Assembly (NCBI RefSeq): GCF_963259705.1
Contig: NC_081852.1
Coordinates: 60,894,359-60,958,358, forward strand
Source: Myotis daubentonii
Taxonomy: Eukaryota > Chordata > Mammalia > Chiroptera > Vespertilionidae
Length of the DNA stretch: 64,000 nucleotides
Reading direction: 5' to 3'
Shown piece by piece: positions 43,261 through 55,519 of this stretch; position 1 is the first letter of the stretch; every line of letters starts with the position of its first letter. A program made the translations under genes and the position numbers. The notes under the pieces were generated by a model, which was not told where the DNA came from, searched no databases, and saw only the letters and a program-made list of their open reading frames with translations.

Positions 43261-44848
43261 CCTAGTCCTTGGGCGACGGGTGGCCGCTGCCAGGGCTGCC
43301 CGCAGCTGCGTTAGGACTGGACAGAGTGTCGTCCCCGCGGTCACCCGGGCCACTGCAGGGGGACCCAGCTCTCCTGGTGACCCACCGAGGGCACCGGGCG
43401 TGTTGTTTGCTTGTCACGTTTATAGAGAGAGGCACAGCATGGATTCCGGGTCTGAGACCTGCATGTAGCCGGGCTGGCAAACAGGAAGTCACTCTGAAAT
43501 CCAAGTCCCTCAATGGCCATCGCATTCTTTACTGTCCTGTTGTACACGCAGATGGGCAATGAGAGAGTGGCCCCCGCCTGCAAGGACCCCCGGGGATGCT
43601 AGCCGCACGCCGGAGGGGGAGGGAAGGGGGGAGTCTGCCCAGAGGGCCGGGGATGGGCAACCTTCCCCCCGACACCGAGTTAAACCCTGAGCTTTATCAT
43701 TTCTATGAGTGCACGCCAAGGTGGCCACACCCCACGGTGGGTCCACTCTGCTGATAAGGGAGTGCCCTCCTATGAAATTGTAATCCTGAGACAACAAGCC
43801 GAACACTCTGTCCCTTGTGACTGGACAGCACCGTGGGGAGGCAGGGTTCCCTGGCCAGCATCCTGGCCGGCCGCCATGGCCTCCCAGCCTTACCTGGTTC
43901 TCTTCCTGAGCCAATGCTGGTCTACTCATGGGGCCTATTCCTACCTGAGTGCCTCCCTCCCCACAGCCCCACCCCCAAATTCAGACCAGCCTCCTCTGGA
44001 GGTTTCCTGGGCACACCCTCCCGCCCCCTGGGGAAAGCAATCTCTCCCTTGATCACATCTCCAAAACCCTCACTTGACCTGCCCCGACCCCAGCCTCCTT
44101 TGCCGTGTAGACACAGCGCATTTCACACGGGACAGGGCAGGCATCGTCCCCACCTTTCCTGACTCCGGGTGCCTCAGGGGCTTCAGGGAATCCAGGTCGG
44201 CTGCGTCCTCTTGGTGTTGTCCTCACTCACTTCCCGAGCGGGCTAAGCACACAGTAGGTGCCATGGAGCGGTCGGTCCGCCCAGGAAGCAGGCTCCCACC
44301 CCGAATCTGCAAGCTGGGGGCTGCCTCTCCTCAGCCACACCGCGTCAGGTGGACCCCGTGGGGTTCAGCCTCCCGGGCTCCCTTTCCCACACGAGGACAA
44401 ATCCCATGTTCCGGCCGATTAGCCTCCGTCTCTGGTTGGGGTGGGCACCTCCTGGAAAGATGGCAGGGAGGGCCCAGGGGTGCAGGGGCCAGGGTTTGGG
44501 GCTCACGGTGAGCAAAGGCCTGCTCCCCAGACTCCTCTCTTGCTCCCTTTCATAGACAGTTGTTCACGTGACCAGCAGCTGGAAGTCACGTAAAGACAAA
44601 TGCATGGCCACGACCGAGGCACCTTCCAAAGAACAGCGGTGGCAGGAAAACGGGAGCCCAGTGTGACGCATTGTCCTTGGCTCGTACGACTTCCCGTTTT
44701 CCTCACGATAACTGCCGCCTCGCCGGACTTTTCAGCCTTACAAACAGAGAAGATAAACATTGGTTCCGAGAAGGGCGAGATTGGATTTTCTCCAAGGGCG
44801 CTGGGAGCTGCAGGTCTGGAATCCCCATTTTATTTCTGGAGATGGGGT
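43261..44848. other. GC-rich unique DNA, no gene recognised
   Basis: Frames of up to 145 codons without known domains. 43900-44250 has some L2-like C/T-rich text ('ctcctctggaggtttcctgggcacaccctcccgcccc'), not confirmed. Confidence 0.4.
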
Positions 44849-44902
44849 TTTTTAAATCCTCACCCAAGGATTTGCTTTTATTGATTCTAGGGAGGGAGGG
44901 GG

Positions 44903-44934
<32 letters not shown>

Positions 44935-44945
44935 AACATCGAAGT
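44849..44945 (-). mobile_element. Ves SINE 3' tail fragment
   Basis: 'tttaaatcctcacccaaggatttgcttttattgattctaggg' followed by (GA)n and 'gaaacatcgaagtggcc' is the antisense tail of a Ves SINE of the subtype that ends with the 'ATCCT(C/T)GGGTGAGGATT' motif. The tRNA-like head is absent, so the copy is 5'-truncated or broken. Confidence 0.75.
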
Positions 44946-45569
44946 GGCCAGCTGACTGCATTTGAAGACACTCAGCTCCCTGACGGACCCCTCCCTGTGC
45001 AGACTTGAACAGAAACCCAGGTTCCAGGGCTTTGGGGTTCATTCAACTTTGGACAAAGACAACTTTTTGACTCTGAGAGTTAAAAACAAAACAAAATAAA
45101 ACAAAAATCTTAACTGACCCACGAGAAAGGCTCAAAAAACTCCTGAGAACTCCGAGGTACTAAGAGCAGGATTGTGATGAGTCATCACTCAGGACCCAGC
45201 GCGCCCAGGACGGCACTGTCCAGTCATTACCCTGGATGGGCGCTTTGGCGGGCGGTCTTTTCCGGAAACACTTTTTTAAAGAGATCCTGGTACGGATCGA
45301 AGTGTGCGCACGTGGCCTTCTCGGCCTGGATCCCTCGCCATAAAACACCGTGTTCTTCGTCTCTTCCCCTGAAAGATGCGGGGCGCCTGGCCATGCGGAG
45401 AGCACCCTGTAGCACAGGTGCGCCCGCGGCGAGGGCTCTGCCTCCTGACAACCCGGCGAGCCTGGTCTCCCCGAGTGGTTTATGGTTCAAGTCAGACACG
45501 GGGTGGGCCGGCTGAGTCTTCAGGGAGGGGGAGGCGTTCCAGGGCTGTTCACGCCTTCGCAATAATCCT
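44946..45569. other. Unique sequence, no gene recognised
   Basis: An (AAAAC)n-like stretch lies at 45083-45106. No exon or transposon recognised. Confidence 0.4.
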
Positions 45570-46060
45570 GCAATATATTAGGAAGAAAGTACAAAACCAT
45601 ATGCTGGGGAGGAGGCTGGGGAGGAGGCCGGGGCCGCGGCCGGCTCATCCATCACACTCCCAGCCCGCACCCCGGGGGCCGCGCTGCCACTGGGCCTCCT
45701 CCAAGGCCTGCGCAACCCAGCCTCTCCCACCCCCCTCCCTCCCCTCCCCCCCCCCTCCCGGGTGCGAGGCCGCACAGGAAAAAGCCCCTGCGTGGGGCTT
45801 CCGGATGAGAGGAAATGGAGCTGATCTGGATGGAGCGGGAGTCCGTTGTTTTTAAACCATCAGTTACCACCCCAGAAGATCATTTCCACAGTCACGGAGC
45901 GTGGACCTCTGGCTTTGGCGGAGTTGAAACGTTAGGAATTGGATCCCGTGGGGCCTGGTGGGAACACTGTGATGCAGGGGGTGGGAGCGGGGCTTCGTGC
46001 CGGCTCCGCGTTCAGTGCACGGCCCACGGGTCTGCGCGGACGGAGCCCTTTCTACCCTCG
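45570..46060. other. GC/CpG-rich block with G-rich and C-rich runs
   Basis: It contains 'ggaggaggccggggccgcggccggctc' (a CCGCGG-centred palindromic core near 45625-45645) and a long C-run region (45727-45759). Could be a small CpG island. The open frame 45376-45855 has no known domain. Confidence 0.4.
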
Positions 46061-46454
46061 TGGGACAATGTGCTGATTTATGTCAATAACACCGCCGCCC
46101 CCTCTTCCCTTCGTTACTTGAAGGTTTAGAAATGAATCGGTCTTATGGGAAGAATGTTCCAGAAAAACATAAAGTCAGATGTTATATTCCTTCTCTGACT
46201 AAATGGAAAATGCGGGGGTTGTGGGGGGGGGGGGCTGGCAGGGGCAATGCTGTGCACACAGGACATGTGCTGGGAGTGAACATGCTAATTCCTTCAACCC
46301 GTGACAGACGGAGCCAACGTCACCTCTTCTTGGAACACACAGGCCTCAGACACATCCTTTCTCCAAAGCTGTGTGACTTCTGGGCTGGACTGCACCAGCG
46401 AGACCTCTGTCCCCTCCGCTGCAGCTCCGGGCATCACATTAGGTTCACATGGAC
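46061..46454. other. Unique sequence with G12 run
   Basis: A 12-G homopolymer lies at about 46223-46234. No gene recognised. Confidence 0.5.
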
Positions 46455-46520
46455 CTAAGAGCATGTGTGTGCACGTGTGTGTGTGTGCGCGCGTGTGTGT
46501 GCACGTATGTGTGTGTTCCT
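46455..46520. repeat. (TG)n/(CG) simple repeat
   Basis: Interrupted TG repeats with a GCGCGCG segment, Z-DNA-prone. Confidence 0.85.
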
Positions 46521-47019
46521 GACTTCCTGGGTGTTACTAAGTTTCCTGTCTAAAAAAGGAGAAGGAGAAGGAGAAAGCTTGAGATTGGTCAATACTGGGA
46601 AATGCCGCCCCATCATACCTGTTCATTTACACCTGCGCCCTGTGCAGCATTATGACCCGTTGCCAGGCGCCCATGGTGACCACTCCTGGCTCTGGTATAA
46701 GTGTGGGCAATGAAAGACAATGTCACCCGTCCACCGCCTCCCGGAGCCACACTTCCCCAGGCGGGTCGTGTCAAAAGTAAGTGAGTCTGCGAGAGGGGAC
46801 CTAAGAGGGACCATCGAATCCACTCATGTGAGCCTGGTCCCTTTGGGTAATGCATGTCCCTGTGAGCCCAGCCCACAAGCTGGATACAGAATGTTCCCAT
46901 GACTCCGGGAGCTGTGCTCTTGCCTCTGATAACTAAGTCCCACTTCTGTAGAAAATGGTTGACTTCTCTTTGTCCCTGACCTTCACGTCAGTGCAATCAC
47001 TCAGCTGGTCCTTGTGTTT
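46521..47019. other. Unique sequence, no feature recognised
   Basis: No exon or transposon recognised. Confidence 0.4.
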
Positions 47020-47905
47020 CGCTTATGTCACTGGGCACGCTTGAGAAATTGATCCACGTTGCTATTGCAGATGGTGCTGTTTCTTAAATTGCTTTCCATT
47101 TGCATGTGGCTGGTTGAAAATTTTATATTATCCTTATCCTGTGATCTTGCTCAATTCACTTAGGAGCTCCAGCAGCTTTTTTTTTTTTGCCTCTTTAGGA
47201 TTTTCTATGTACATAATCATGGTCACTGTAAATTAAAACAGCTGTCGTCTTTTCCTTCCAAACTTTCTGGGTTTTCATTTTCTTGCTTTATTGCTTTGTT
47301 GAGTTGAAGTGATAAGAACAGACACTAGCAATCGCGTTATATGAACCTTAGAGGGAAGACACTAACATCTTACCATTCAATATGAAATAGAGGCATTTGG
47401 ACATGTGATAATAGATGTCGATGTTTTTGTCAATGCCCTTCACCAGAATGAGCAACTTTCATATGTGGTTGGATGTAGTGATGTGTCTTATCATAACTTG
47501 GGGTTGAATTTCAACGAATGCTCTTCTCGGCATCTGCTGAAATGATCCTGTTTCTGTTCCTTTACTTTGGTACCGTGGTGAATCATACGGATGGACTTTC
47601 AAATGCTGAAGTTCGTTTGGCATCCCGGGAATACATGTCGCTTGCTTAGGACATATTACTGCGTTATCCTTGCTATGTGTGGCTGTATTTGATTTACTAA
47701 TGTTTTATTAGCTATTATTGTGTGTATGTTTATGGAGAATGTTAGTCTTTACCTTTTCCAATTTTAGGAATCAGTTAGGCTGGCCTCCACAGTGAGTGGG
47801 GAACTGACCTTTCCACTCAGTTTTCTGAGAGAGTTTGTGTACGATGGGGCCTTTTTTCATCCTTAAATGTTGGATAGAGTGCATCGCTGAAACCACTTGG
47901 CTTGT

Positions 47906-47953
<48 letters not shown>

Positions 47954-48660
47954 GGGGAAATTTTTCATAACAAGCCCAATTGCTTTAACTGTTTAGATAT
48001 TTTAAATTTATTCTTATCTTAGCTTTGCCCGGTCATATTTTTTAAGGAATTTCTCCATTTCTGCTAATTTGTGGAATTTATTGGCATAAAGTTGTCCACA
48101 GTGTTCCCATATTACCCTGTAAACGGCTGCAAAATGACATTCTTTCTTTCACTCTGGGTGTTAGTAAATATTTTCTGTCTCCTTTTCCCCTGATTGGGCT
48201 TGCCAGGGTTAATTGATTTTATTAATATTTTCAACAAACTAAATTTATCTGTGTTATTTTTCTCTGTCTGTATTTTTATTTCGATGATTCATCTGATCTT
48301 TACTTGTGACTTCCTTAATTAGTTTTATGGGATTTTTCTTTTCTTTTCTTTTTTCAGCTTTTCGTATTTTAGCTTCTTAAGAAGAAAACTAACAGCACTG
48401 ATTTTAAACCTATTTGGGGGAGGTAATATATGCATCTAAAGTTACAACATTTTCGCTATGTACTGCTTTTTCTGAATCTCAAGTGTTTTGATGTTTGCTT
48501 TCATTGTAACTCAGTTCAAACTATTTTCTTGTGATTTCTTTTTCTTTGAACAATGACTTAAGTGTATTATTTCATTTATAAATATTTGGGATTCTTATAA
48601 ATATCTTATTATAGATTTCTAATTAAATATAATTTTAGCTAGAGAAAGTACACTATAAGA
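47020..48660 (-). mobile_element. L1 relic, antisense: ORF2 reverse transcriptase region
   Basis: The plus strand follows antisense L1 ORF2 from the reverse transcriptase towards its N-terminus: 'ttttctatgtacataatcatggtcactgtaaat' (47211-47232, the catalytic FADD region), 'ggcatctgctgaaatgatcctgtttctg', 'gagagagtttgtgtacgatgggg', 'aatttattggcataaagttgtcc', 'gggtgttagtaaatattttctgtct'. At the FADD position the bases read as F-T-V-T, so the active site is lost. There are many stops and a (TG)n insertion. It continues beyond the Ves SINE. Confidence 0.85.
47907..47948. repeat. (TG)n microsatellite within L1
   Basis: About 20 TG dinucleotides inside the antisense L1. Confidence 0.95.
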
Positions 48661-48738
48661 TTTTTTTTTCTTAAATCCTCACCCGAGGACATGTTTACTG
48701 ATTCTAGAGAAAGGAAGGGAGAGAGGGAGAGGGAGAGG

Positions 48739-48799
<61 letters not shown>

Positions 48800-48924
48800 A
48801 AGAAAGCCATTTCAGAGAGAAGCACAGATTGGTTGCCTCCCATATGTGCCCTGACAGGGGATCAAACATACAACCTTGTGGTGTCCAAGACAACACTCCA
48901 ACCAGCTTAGCCAGTCTGGCCAGG
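48661..48924 (-). mobile_element. Ves SINE with expanded (GA)n, inserted in L1
   Basis: On the minus strand: 'CCCTGGCCAGACTGGCTAAGC' head, 'TCAGGGCACATATGGGAGGCAACC' body, a long (CT)n run (plus strand GA at about 48738-48792) and the 'GTCCTCGGGTGAGGATTTAAG' tail subtype. L1 lies on both sides. The Arg/Glu frame on plus and Ser/Leu frame on minus are repeat artefacts. Confidence 0.92.
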
Positions 48925-51126
48925 GGTTCACTAGAAGATTTTGAAGCTTTTTGAAATTTACTGAGATTTTTATGGCCCTACATATGATTTCTCTTGGTGA
49001 ACATTTCATGGGCACTTAAAAATAATGTGCATTCTATGGGCCATGGCTGTAGTATTTTATCGATTTCAATTAGGTAAAGGCCATTGGTAGAGTTGTTCAA
49101 ATCTTTTGTATACCTACTAATATGTTTTCAAGTGATGATTTCAATTACTGGGGAAGAAGTGTTAAACTCTCTAATGATTGCGCTATGTCTATTTCTCTCT
49201 TTAAATCTATTAGCGTTTGCATTATTTTTTTCTAACTCTTCTTTTATGTGCACCCACATTCAGGATAGTTATGTCTCCCTCAGGAAAGGACCTTTTAGCA
49301 TTATGAAATGATTCTTGTTCTCTACTGTTCCTGAAATTTATTTTCTGTTATTTACATAGTAACACAAGTTTTCGTAAACATACTGTTTATATGTTACATC
49401 TTTTCTATCTTTTTATTTTCAACCTATTATATCCTTATATTTAAATTGCAATTCTTGCAGACATCACAATTAAGTCTTGCTTCCTTATGCAGCCTAACAT
49501 TCTCTGCCTTTAATTGGAGTCTTTAGTCCATTTACGTTTAATGCAACCATCTTGTTGCTCATTTGTCTTTGACCTATCAATATTTTTTTTCCTTCTTTGT
49601 ATCTTATTTTGAGTTAACCAGTTTTTAAAATTTCATTTTCTGTATTGCCTTTTTAAATGATGCCTCTCAGGGGTGGTGGCTGTAGTGGTGGTGGTGTCTT
49701 CTCTTTTATTTTCTTTGTTTGCATTTGGTGATGAATCTGGGATTTAAATATACATTTTAAGCTATCGTTTTCTACTCAAAATCAATAGTGTACCACTCCA
49801 GATAAAATAAAAACCTTGAAATATTATATTTTACTATTTTATATATGCTACTATTTGCATATTTACATATATTTTGGTATTACATATGCTAAAAATCCCA
49901 TAGTATTATGTTTAACAGTCAGTTTTACTAGGAAGACATTAGGAAAATAAAAAAGGCAGTTTTTATGTTTATCCATGCTTTATCATTTGTAGTGCTGATT
50001 ATTTCTTCCCGTATTTCCAAGTTCTGACCTGACATCACTATCATTCCCCAAGAACCTCCTTTAGTATTTCAAATAGTGCAAGTGCTGGTATACTGGAAAC
50101 ACATTTCCTTAAGTTCTGTTTCTCTGAAATGTCTTCTTTCCTCCCACATTTGAAAGGGTACTTTTAATGGCGTAAAATACAAGATTGACAGTTTTTATTG
50201 TTTAGAACTTCAAAAATGTCGTCATTTTCTCTTGGGCCTCCACTTTTTTCCTCATGAGAGGTTCGCAGCCAATCGTGCTGTGGTGTTTTTCCTGGGTGTT
50301 TAATGCTTCGTTTTTATCTGACGGCTTTTAACTTTTCTTTTCTTTTTATGTTTGGTTTTAATGTTTTACTCTGATGGACACCAGTGTGGCTGCCTTTTCA
50401 TTGATCTTGCTAGGGGAGCTTGTACTTCTTAAATCTGCAGATTGATGTTTTTCACGAAACTTGAAAATGGGTCGCCCATTATTTTGCCAGCATTTTCCCT
50501 TGACTTATTGTGTCTCTCCTCACCTTCTGGGAATCCAGTTGTAAATGTATTCCATTGCCTGTTATTCTCCTGTGGGTCCCTGAGGATCTGTTTTTTTGGG
50601 TTTTTTTTAATCTTTCTGTTTAAAATCTTTAATTTTTCAGTTTACCGAATTTCTGTTGGTCTGATGTCCCATTGATGGGTCCTTTCTTCTTCACTGTTTA
50701 ACGCACTCACAAGCATCTCTAAATTAATTATCCATTTCAGATACTTCACTCTTCCGTTTTAGAATTTTCCTTTGTTTATTTATTTACAGGCTTCATTTTG
50801 CTGCTAAGATTTCTCCTCTGTCCACTCTTAATGTACCTCCTTACCTCTAAATTCTCCGACATAGTTACATTTCTATTGACTGCTTCTCCTCTTGATTATG
50901 GTTACATTTATCCTTCTCTGTGTCATAATGTTTTATTGTACGCTGACCATTGTATGTGACATGTTTTGACCCGTGTAGGTGACATTGTGAGGGGGATTGT
51001 TAGTTGGCAATATGGTTGTTGCGTTTGTTCTGGCAGATTCTCCAGTCCTTGGCAGGTATCATTGATCGCTTTCAGCTTCCCTCTAGTCTTTGTTAGGATC
51101 AATATGTTTCCGATTTGGTCTTGGTG
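48925..51126 (-). mobile_element. L1 relic, antisense: ORF2 endonuclease, ORF1 and 5' side
   Basis: This continues the L1 of 47020-48660. 'gtgcattctatgggccatggctgtagt', 'aggataccta...cctttaattggagtctttagtccatttacgtttaatgc' (about 49510-49545) is antisense endonuclease start. 'agtgctggtatactggaaac' through 'tttgaaagggtacttttaatgg' and 'cttaaatctgcagattgatgtttttcacgaaacttg' (50427-50462) are the antisense ORF1 side. All frames are broken. Together with the left part this is the largest L1 here, about 3.9 kb without the SINE. Confidence 0.82.
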
Positions 51127-51295
51127 CGAGGACATGAGGTCTCATGCCCAGGTTGCGGGCTCAATCCCCAAGGTGGGGGGTGCAGGAGGCAGCCAATCAA
51201 TGATTCTCTCTCACCACTGATGTTTCTATATCTCTCTCCCTCTCCCATCCTCTCTGAAATCAATAAAAAATATATTAAAAGTAAATAAATAAATA
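51127..51295 (+). mobile_element. Ves SINE, 5'-truncated
   Basis: Recognisable from 'ctcatgcccaggttgcgggctcaatccccaagg', 'tgcaggaggcagccaatcaatgattctctctcacc', a CT-rich segment and 'TGAAATCAATAAAAAATATATT'. The A-box half is missing or too diverged. It sits at the junction between the antisense L1 (left) and the sense L1M (right). Confidence 0.88.
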
Positions 51296-51450
51296 TACCT
51301 ATCCCTGTATATCTACATCTATGTATCTCTTTCTCTATCTAAATATAACTTATTTGCTCTGGTGAAGGAATAGTTTCTGTTTAAAATTTCCTCAATGACC
51401 CAAATAATTAAAAATAAATGAAACGAACTATAGAGAACATCTATATAGAG

Positions 51451-51673
51451 CAGTGGTTCTCAACCTTCCCGACGCCGCGACCCTTTAATACAGTTCCTCA
51501 TGTTGTGGTGACCCCCAATTTCATTGTTACAAATTGAACATAATTAAAGCATAGTGATTAATCACAAAAACAATATGTAATTATATATGTGTTTTCCGAT
51601 GGTCTTAGGAGACCCCTGTGAAAGGGTCATTCGACCCCCAAAGGGGTCGCGACCCACAGGTTGAGAACCGCTG
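51451..51673. mobile_element. SPIN-type hAT MITE, deletion variant A
   Basis: 223 bp from 'cagtggttctcaacc' to 'ggttgagaaccgctg', with the 'aaaggggtcgcgaccc' subterminal word. Compared with the copy at 40350 it lacks about 87 bp (the 'cataaaattatcttcgttgctac...' part) but keeps the 'tttcattgttacaaattgaac...' part. The flanking octamers ATATAGAG and ATACAGCA match only 5 of 8, so the target duplication is eroded. It lies in the L1M relic. Confidence 0.92.
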
Positions 51674-52147
51674 ATACAGCAAAAACATTAAAATTCTGCT
51701 GATTGGTTTAAATGGAAAGCATGCCCTGTTTTTAGAATAAAGAGATATTTTGGCAATATAAATTAAATGTAATTCCAATGAAATTGCAACAGAATTTTTT
51801 AACGTGTCATATTCTAAATTTTACAAATCTGAAGATGAAAAATAAATGAGGTGAAAAAAATCTACTCAGATGTTCCATGCGTTATGGAGCTCCAGCGAGT
51901 GAGAGGATTTAGAATGAGAATAGATATGAAGGATGGGGAAAATGGAGTAGAACAATAGACTCTAATACATGTTTAAATTTAGTGTATAATAGATATAAAA
52001 TCAGTGGAAAGGGCATAGATTATATAAGAAACATTGTTGAACAAATAACCAACCATTTGACATAAAAACCCACCTGAACCCTCAGTTCACCCCTTATATA
52101 TTAATGTCAATTCCAGATGAAACATGAATGTAAAGGTGTAAAATCTT

Positions 52148-52180
52148 CTCTCTCTAAAATCAATAAAGCATATTAAAAAT
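52148..52180 (+). mobile_element. Possible Ves SINE tail fragment
   Basis: 'ctctctctaaaatcaataaagcatattaaaaat' looks like the last bases of a Ves SINE within the L1M relic. Too short to be sure; it could be L1 drift. Confidence 0.35.
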
Positions 52181-52631
52181 AAAAGGAAATACAAATTAAA
52201 ATGCAATGAATGATACCATTCTTATCTGCTAGACTGAAAACATCTTAAAATCTTATTACATTGTGTTGATAAATGTAATTAAAAATGGGCATTTTGTACA
52301 CTTCTAATGGAGGTATAAAATTTTGCTTTCTCTTTGAAGGCAATTTGATAATTATCTACATACCTTTTGAGCCAGGAATTCTCCTTAGGCACTCATTAAG
52401 AAAAAGATGTATAAGAATGTTCATTTTAATAGTAACAAAAAGCTAGGAAAAAATAATTGTCCAGTAATAGGGTACCTGTTGAATAATTTTTGTTAAATTC
52501 ATGAAACAGAATACAAAAACGGTGCTTGATTTATAGCTCTATGCCTTGATGTGGAACTTATCTTCAAGTTATATTTTTTGTTGAGAAAAAGCAAGATGCA
52601 CTACAATACGCATAATATGCATTTGTGTAAA

Positions 52632-52634
<3 letters not shown>

Positions 52635-52663
<29 letters not shown>

Positions 52664-52686
52664 GTACGCACACATGCACACACACG
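52635..52686. repeat. (CA)n microsatellite
   Basis: About 14 CA units, then interrupted CACACGTG-type text. Confidence 0.93.
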
Positions 52687-53419
52687 TGCATCTGTGTACC
52701 CTTAAAGGCCGCACCAGAATCTCGAGGTTGACGGCGCCATCTGACAGAGAGGTTTCCTGGTGGGGGAGGGGGTGGGCGGGAGCTATTCTTCCCCTGGTGC
52801 ATCCTAGGTTGAATGTTTTTTGGAGTGTGCATAAATGACTCTTTCTGAAATATTGTAAAGCTTTATTTATGGGCCCCTGTCCAGATGTGACATTCTAGGA
52901 GGCCACGGTTATGAAACGGTAACGAGGCGGTGAGCTGGGCGGATTTCAGGTCAGTACGCTCTCCAGAGCGGGGAGTTGGGGAGACGGGCCTGGTGTGACC
53001 AGGCCAAGCCACTCCTGGTGTAAGAGGAATCCCTGGTTCTCGCCGCACAGAACTTGTAGAAGTTTTCACGGACGTGGTTTCTATTTACGCGCTAATTCAT
53101 CCTGTTGGTGAACGCCAGGACCCTGAAACACTTCGTGGAATATTCTGAGGTCTTTAATGTGACTGACACGTTCCTTTTCCAAACCAGTAAGTTATCATTC
53201 AAGAACCCACGTCTTGGCTTCTGTGCTCTGCTGGGCTTTGGCTCTCGTCTGAAGGGAATGCTACTCGGAGCTGGACCAACTGGACTTAGGAGATGCTGGA
53301 AATCTCCTTATTCCGGGCATGTGTAGGGTTCACTGACGAAAAGACATGAAGTATAAAACGCTGGCCATTCCAGACACTGAGTTCATCTCTACTCTGGACA
53401 AGGGCCATATTCCATGACA
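52687..53419. other. Unique sequence, no gene recognised
   Basis: No transposon or exon recognised. The base composition rises towards the GC-rich block. Confidence 0.4.
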
Positions 53420-55519
53420 CCGGGGTCTGGCCGCACGAACAGCGCAGCCAAAGGCACGGCGGCTTCTCCCGTCCCTGGATGTCGCGGGCAGTCACTGCGC
53501 GGCCACCGCCGGGCCCTGCACAGCTACCCTCCGCAGTCCTGTGGGGTCCACCCTGTCCACCGAGACGAGGGCATGTGCTCAGCCTCAGCTCGCCATGCCT
53601 GTCCATGCCTGCTGGGTGCCAGGCGCGTGGGGCTCAGGCAGACACGGTGCCCAGACCCTGTCCTCACGGGGACGAGCGTGAGGCGCATGAGGCAGAAGAA
53701 CCCAGCGCTCCAGCCAGAGCCTGGAGTCAGCCCAGCTCCGCCATGGAAACAAGGAGCAGCCAGAGCGAGTGGGTGTCCAGAAACCACTGCGGGGACCTGG
53801 GGGCGCTCTCAGCGGGCCCTGCACCCAAGTGTGTTCCTGCCAAGGTGAGAGCAGCTGGATCTGGGGTCCGCAGCTCTCTGGGGACGGCTGTGCTCACAGT
53901 CTGAGGGGGAGAAGCCCTGTGGGGAGCAGGAGCATGTAGCGACTCAGGCCTGTGTCCCCAGGTCTCGAGGCTGGAAGGGGGGGGCCGTCCACACGTGGGG
54001 AACCCCCCACGCCTGCTCAAGCGGAAGCTCTGGGCCTGTCCATCTTAACAAGAGCCCTGGCGAGACCCACGGCCACAGACCTCTGAGTCACCACGAGCGG
54101 GTTCCCGGGGCAGGCTCTGGTGCCTCAGTGTCCCTCCCATGGTCCCGTAGGCCTTGGGAAGTTCTTCCTGCAGGAGGGACGGGGCGCGGGCTCAGCGAGG
54201 GTACACCCCTGTACAAGGAGGAGGTCCCTGTGGCGGCCTGCCCTCTGAGGCTGAGCTGGTTTTGCTTGGATGGCACAGTGCTTCCTGCTGGTCTCAGGGC
54301 CCCCAGAGCAGCAGAGCGAGGGAGGAAGGGTGGGAGGTGAGGCGGGCATTTACTCACGTTGCCGACACCGACTGAGCCGTGTGGGGGGCAGGCAGCTCTG
54401 AATGTGGCCCCGTGAAGACTGGATGCCGAGCCCTGCCTGCTCCTGGCAGGGGTGGAGGGGACAGGGCCCCCAGCCAGCTCACTGCACAGGTGACCTCGGG
54501 ACGGGACCAAGACCCAAGGTCAAGTCCGCCGGAATCCCCTTTATCTGCGGTGGGTCCCTCCTGTTCTCGCCTCTCTGAGGGGAGCGGGGACGTGGCGGGC
54601 CCTGTCCCTCTTCACTCAGGACTCCTTCCAGGCCATTTGGAAGTCATTCCGGGACTGTGTCCAGACCGAGTCCCTTTGCACAGAGCGCACGGAGAGCCGC
54701 TGGCCGCCCGCGGACATTCCTGCCTCGGCGATGCTCTCACACCGCGTTCCCTGAGTTTGGGGGCCCCGAGCTCCGGGCACGTCTGCCGTGAGGAGCGGCA
54801 AGTTCACGGCGAAGGGGAAGCAGATCCAAAGGGAACGCGTGGCTTTGTCTTGGGCTGCGGAGCTGCGCCCGGCTCTCCTGGAATCCGGCGTTCTGCATGT
54901 AATCTGTTTGCAAATGGCTCTGAAGTGGCCCCGCCTGGCCTGCGTGTTCTGGGCGCACAGATGCGGGAATGAAGGCCCGCCAGCCGTCGGGCGCTGGCGG
55001 CGGCGGTGGCACCAGCTCCCCAGGCTGCCCGACGGAGAGATGGCACCTGGCACGGCTCGCTCCTCCCCTCCCGGCCAGGTGCCTGGTGCTCATTCTGGCT
55101 TTGTGTGTCCCAAGACGACTCCAGTTTGGATGCTTCCGACTACGCTTGGCCAAGCTGCGGCGCCTCATCATCCATGTCACCGGCACCATCCAGGGAGCGT
55201 TCCTGCGTGCCTCTTGCCGGCAGCTGCCAGGCCCACTAATGGTCCTTTACTGTCTGTCGTGTGCCAGGCCCCGTGTTCAACACCAGGCACCCGGCCATGC
55301 GGAGCGTCCTAGCTCAGGAGCCCCATGCTGTGGGGGCAGAGCCCCCCGGAAACACATTCCGAAATAATCCAAATGGAGCCATGCTGGGGACCAGAACAGG
55401 GTGATGGGGACCAAGGGGATCCCTTAGTTCTAGCTTGGATGGAAGGGTCAAGGTCAGAGGGTCAAGGGCAGGGGGTCAAGGACACAGAGAGACAGAGAAA
55501 AGGAGAGGGAAAGAGAAAG
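53420..55519. other. Very GC-rich DNA, no gene recognised
   Basis: About 2.1 kb with overlapping frames on both strands of up to 197 codons (54379-54972 plus), none with a known domain. Words near 53590-53690 ('gcctgctgggtgccaggcgcgtggggctcaggcagacacgg') echo the ancient 'tgtgccaggcactg' repeat motif. Purine-rich repeats ('ggtcaagg' units) lie at 55447-55480. Confidence 0.45.

Larger units (their letters stand above)
51296..52634 (+). mobile_element. L1M relic, sense: end of ORF2 and 3' UTR, split by a SPIN
   Basis: Sense-strand L1M text in order: 'aattaaatgtaattccaatgaaattgcaacagaattttttaa', 'ggagtagaacaatagactctaatac', 'ataaccaaccatttgacataaaaacccacctgaaccctc', 'aattccagatgaaacatgaatgtaaagg', 'aaatacaaattaaaatgcaatgaatgataccattc', 'ttgaggccaggaattctccttagg'-type 3' region. 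It is interrupted by the SPIN at 51451-51673. No open frame survives. Confidence 0.78.

Noticed and set aside
48639..48954. Arg/Glu and Ser/Leu frames
   Set aside because: Translations of the (GA)n/(CT)n part of a Ves SINE.
54379..54972. 197-codon plus-strand frame
   Set aside because: GC-rich DNA with overlapping frames on the other strand. No domain and no resemblance to a known protein.
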